A stretch of 6,695 nucleotides of DNA from Candidatus Omnitrophota bacterium (GTDB taxonomy: Bacteria > Omnitrophota > Gorgyraeia > Duberdicusellales > 4484-171): assembly GCA_028717025.1 (NCBI GenBank), contig JAQUOR010000094.1, positions 1-6,695 of the forward strand, given 5' to 3'. The notes below the pieces were generated by a model. That model was not told the origin of the DNA, made no database searches, and worked only from the letters and a program-made list of their open reading frames with translations. Below, piece by piece: positions 5,500 through 6,695 of this stretch. Each line of letters opens with the position of its first letter. The stretch's first letter is position 1. Position numbers and translations under genes: made by a program.

Positions 5500-6690
5500 T
5501 TATCTTTGCGTGCGTAATGTTTTCTCCATATGCGTTTCTGTTCTTAACCTATTTTTATGGAAATTCGCGTTCACAAATAATGCATTCCCTCGAAAGCCGT
5601 CAGAAAACATTTCTTCTGCCACGTAGAAACCTTTCTGCTCCAGCCATTGGCGTAATTCGTTGTATAAAGGAACACTTTGATATGTCTCGGTTAAATTAAT
5701 TCCCGCATAAATTGCTTTCACATTTTTAAGCATATTCATTGCTCCCGTAAGTACTTTTAACTCATACCCCTGTACTTCTAACCATAAAAGATCAACGTTA
5801 CCTACATTCTGCTTTTCTGCCCAGACATCCAATGGTATGACGTTCACTTCGATTTGAGAGCGAAAAAATACATTCGGACAGAAAGTCAAACATTCTTTAG
5901 GGGGTAAGAGAGAGCTTAAAGCGTTCGAATCCCCGCTGCTCACGTAAAGAACGGCTGTTCCCGTTTTATCCCCTAAGGCAAAAGGATAACGGCATACATT
6001 TTTAAGTTGATAGGTATTGTCCCATAATTTCTGAAATAGCTCGGGTACCGGCTCAAAAGCATAAATAGTGCCATCCGGCCATAACGTACTCATCTCTATA
6101 GTATCCATTCCCCCATACGCTCCTGCTTCAATGATTACAGGATCATCCGGCAGGTATTGTTTTATAATCTGCATGATCTCTTTTTCCGCGTTCGCGTCAA
6201 GCGTAATGTGTTTAGAATATTTTTTTTGCGAATGCATACGATACAGCAAAGATCCTGAGCAATGTTTTATTGAGGTTTTGCCTTGTGGCTTGCATGATCG
6301 TATTTTTTCTCTAATGACCGCAACCTTTTTATATATCTTTATTGCATTGAGCTTCATTACAAGAAGTTTTAAAAATACGCGATAGTCTTTTTTAAGCATC
6401 CATAAATGCAGAGGGGCTTTTCTGATGGCGATATCGTACGATTCCCTTTGCGATACAATCAATTTTCCTGTTTTTGCTTTAAAGAGAAGGGAAATTGTAT
6501 CGAGGTATGAATCACGTACCTTACTGCTGGCAAAGTGAGGAAGATGTTTTACGACAAATGGATGATGAAATAGTCTATACCCCTCGAAAAAATGCTCGGG
6601 TGCAAAATCGAAATTAACATACTCTGCATCGCACGCAGCTAACGGCTGCGAAACAAGACACATTCGCGGCTTTTCTGAAGCAGACAACAC
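5500..6690 (-). CDS. FkbM-family SAM-dependent methyltransferase with an unrecognised N-terminal region
   Basis: The C-terminal half is an FkbM-type O-methyltransferase. Motif I is VIIEAGAYGGMDT (185-197), followed by IYAFEPVP (209-216) binding the SAM ribose. IPLDVWAE (285-292) and VDLLWLEVQGYELKVLTGA (299-317) are the family hallmark around the catalytic core. FkbM proteins typically methylate hydroxyls of sugars or natural products, so decoration of the glycan is the likely role. Residues 1 to about 165 match nothing I recognise: they are rich in Lys, Phe and His, with a basic stretch (about 99-135) and no signal peptide. The frame is open to the right edge with no stop before the GTG at 6688-6690, so the gene may begin outside the window. 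ATG at codon 10 (6661-6663) is another possible start. Only two bases separate its stop from the TPP gene, consistent with one operon. Confidence 0.85.
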   Translation of the reverse strand: MLSASEKPRMCLVSQPLAACDAEYVNFDFAPEHFFEGYRLFHHPFVVKHLPHFASSKVRDSYLDTISLLFKAKTGKLIVSQRESYDIAIRKAPLHLWMLKKDYRVFLKLLVMKLNAIKIYKKVAVIREKIRSCKPQGKTSIKHCSGSLLYRMHSQKKYSKHITLDANAEKEIMQIIKQYLPDDPVIIEAGAYGGMDTIEMSTLWPDGTIYAFEPVPELFQKLWDNTYQLKNVCRYPFALGDKTGTAVLYVSSGDSNALSSLLPPKECLTFCPNVFFRSQIEVNVIPLDVWAEKQNVGNVDLLWLEVQGYELKVLTGAMNMLKNVKAIYAGINLTETYQSVPLYNELRQWLEQKGFYVAEEMFSDGFRGNALFVNANFHKNRLRTETHMEKTLRTQR

Positions 6691-6695
6691 CGAAA

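Noticed and set aside
834..5699. Several plus-strand open frames of 60-101 codons (for example 834-1040, 1814-2056, 5061-5366)
   Set aside because: Each lies wholly or mostly opposite a minus-strand gene with clear family motifs, and their translations show no recognisable domain.
6068..6385. Plus-strand open frame of 105 codons opposite the methyltransferase gene
   Set aside because: It is antisense to the motif I region of a clear FkbM protein, and its Cys/Phe/Ile-rich translation looks like a shadow, with no supporting ribosome-binding site.
1..6695. CRISPR array, tRNA, insertion sequence, riboswitch or rho-independent terminator
   Set aside because: I saw no regularly spaced repeats, cloverleaf, transposase or terminal inverted repeats, and no GC stem followed by a T-run; coding sequence covers nearly the whole window.

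Overview
The window is one strand-biased stretch of a bacterial surface-polysaccharide (O-antigen, capsule or similar) biosynthesis locus. All six supported genes lie on the minus strand, so transcription runs from high to low coordinates. The base composition looks moderately AT-rich by eye. There is no rRNA, tRNA or other taxonomic marker, so I do not name an organism. Loci of this type are most familiar from bacteria with LPS or thick glycans, often seen in metagenome assemblies, and that is as far as the sequence goes.

Layout in transcription order: an FkbM-type SAM methyltransferase with a long unrecognised N-terminal region, possibly cut by the window edge (5500-6690); a thiamine-diphosphate (TPP) enzyme of the acetolactate synthase-like family (3698-5497); an acylating acetaldehyde dehydrogenase of the DmpF/MhpF type (2836-3732); a 4-hydroxy-2-oxovalerate aldolase of the DmpG/MhpE type (1795-2808); an extended short-chain dehydrogenase/reductase (SDR; 740-1798); and, after a 110-base AT-rich gap, a second extended SDR that runs off the left edge (1-629). 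The first five genes are packed with gaps of 2 to 27 bases or overlaps of 4 and 35 bases, as expected for a translationally coupled operon.

The interesting point is the combination. DmpF and DmpG normally form the channelling complex that ends aromatic meta-cleavage pathways, but no ring-cleavage gene is visible here. Instead the pair sits between a TPP carboligase and two nucleotide-sugar-type SDRs. My inference is that the pair runs in the synthetic direction (acetyl-CoA to acetaldehyde, then aldol addition to pyruvate, giving 4-hydroxy-2-oxopentanoate). The TPP enzyme would then decarboxylate this 2-oxo acid and transfer the resulting four-carbon acyl unit to a keto-sugar, and the SDRs would make the keto-sugar and/or reduce the product. 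That would yield a branched sugar of about ten carbons, larger than the two-carbon branches made by the YerE-type enzyme of yersiniose biosynthesis. The methyltransferase could decorate the glycan. Protein details suggest specialisation: the aldolase has Phe where DmpG/BphI have a stereochemistry-controlling Tyr, the dehydrogenase lacks a loop of roughly 17-20 residues, and the TPP enzyme ends in a Cys-rich tail. All functional statements beyond family membership are inference.
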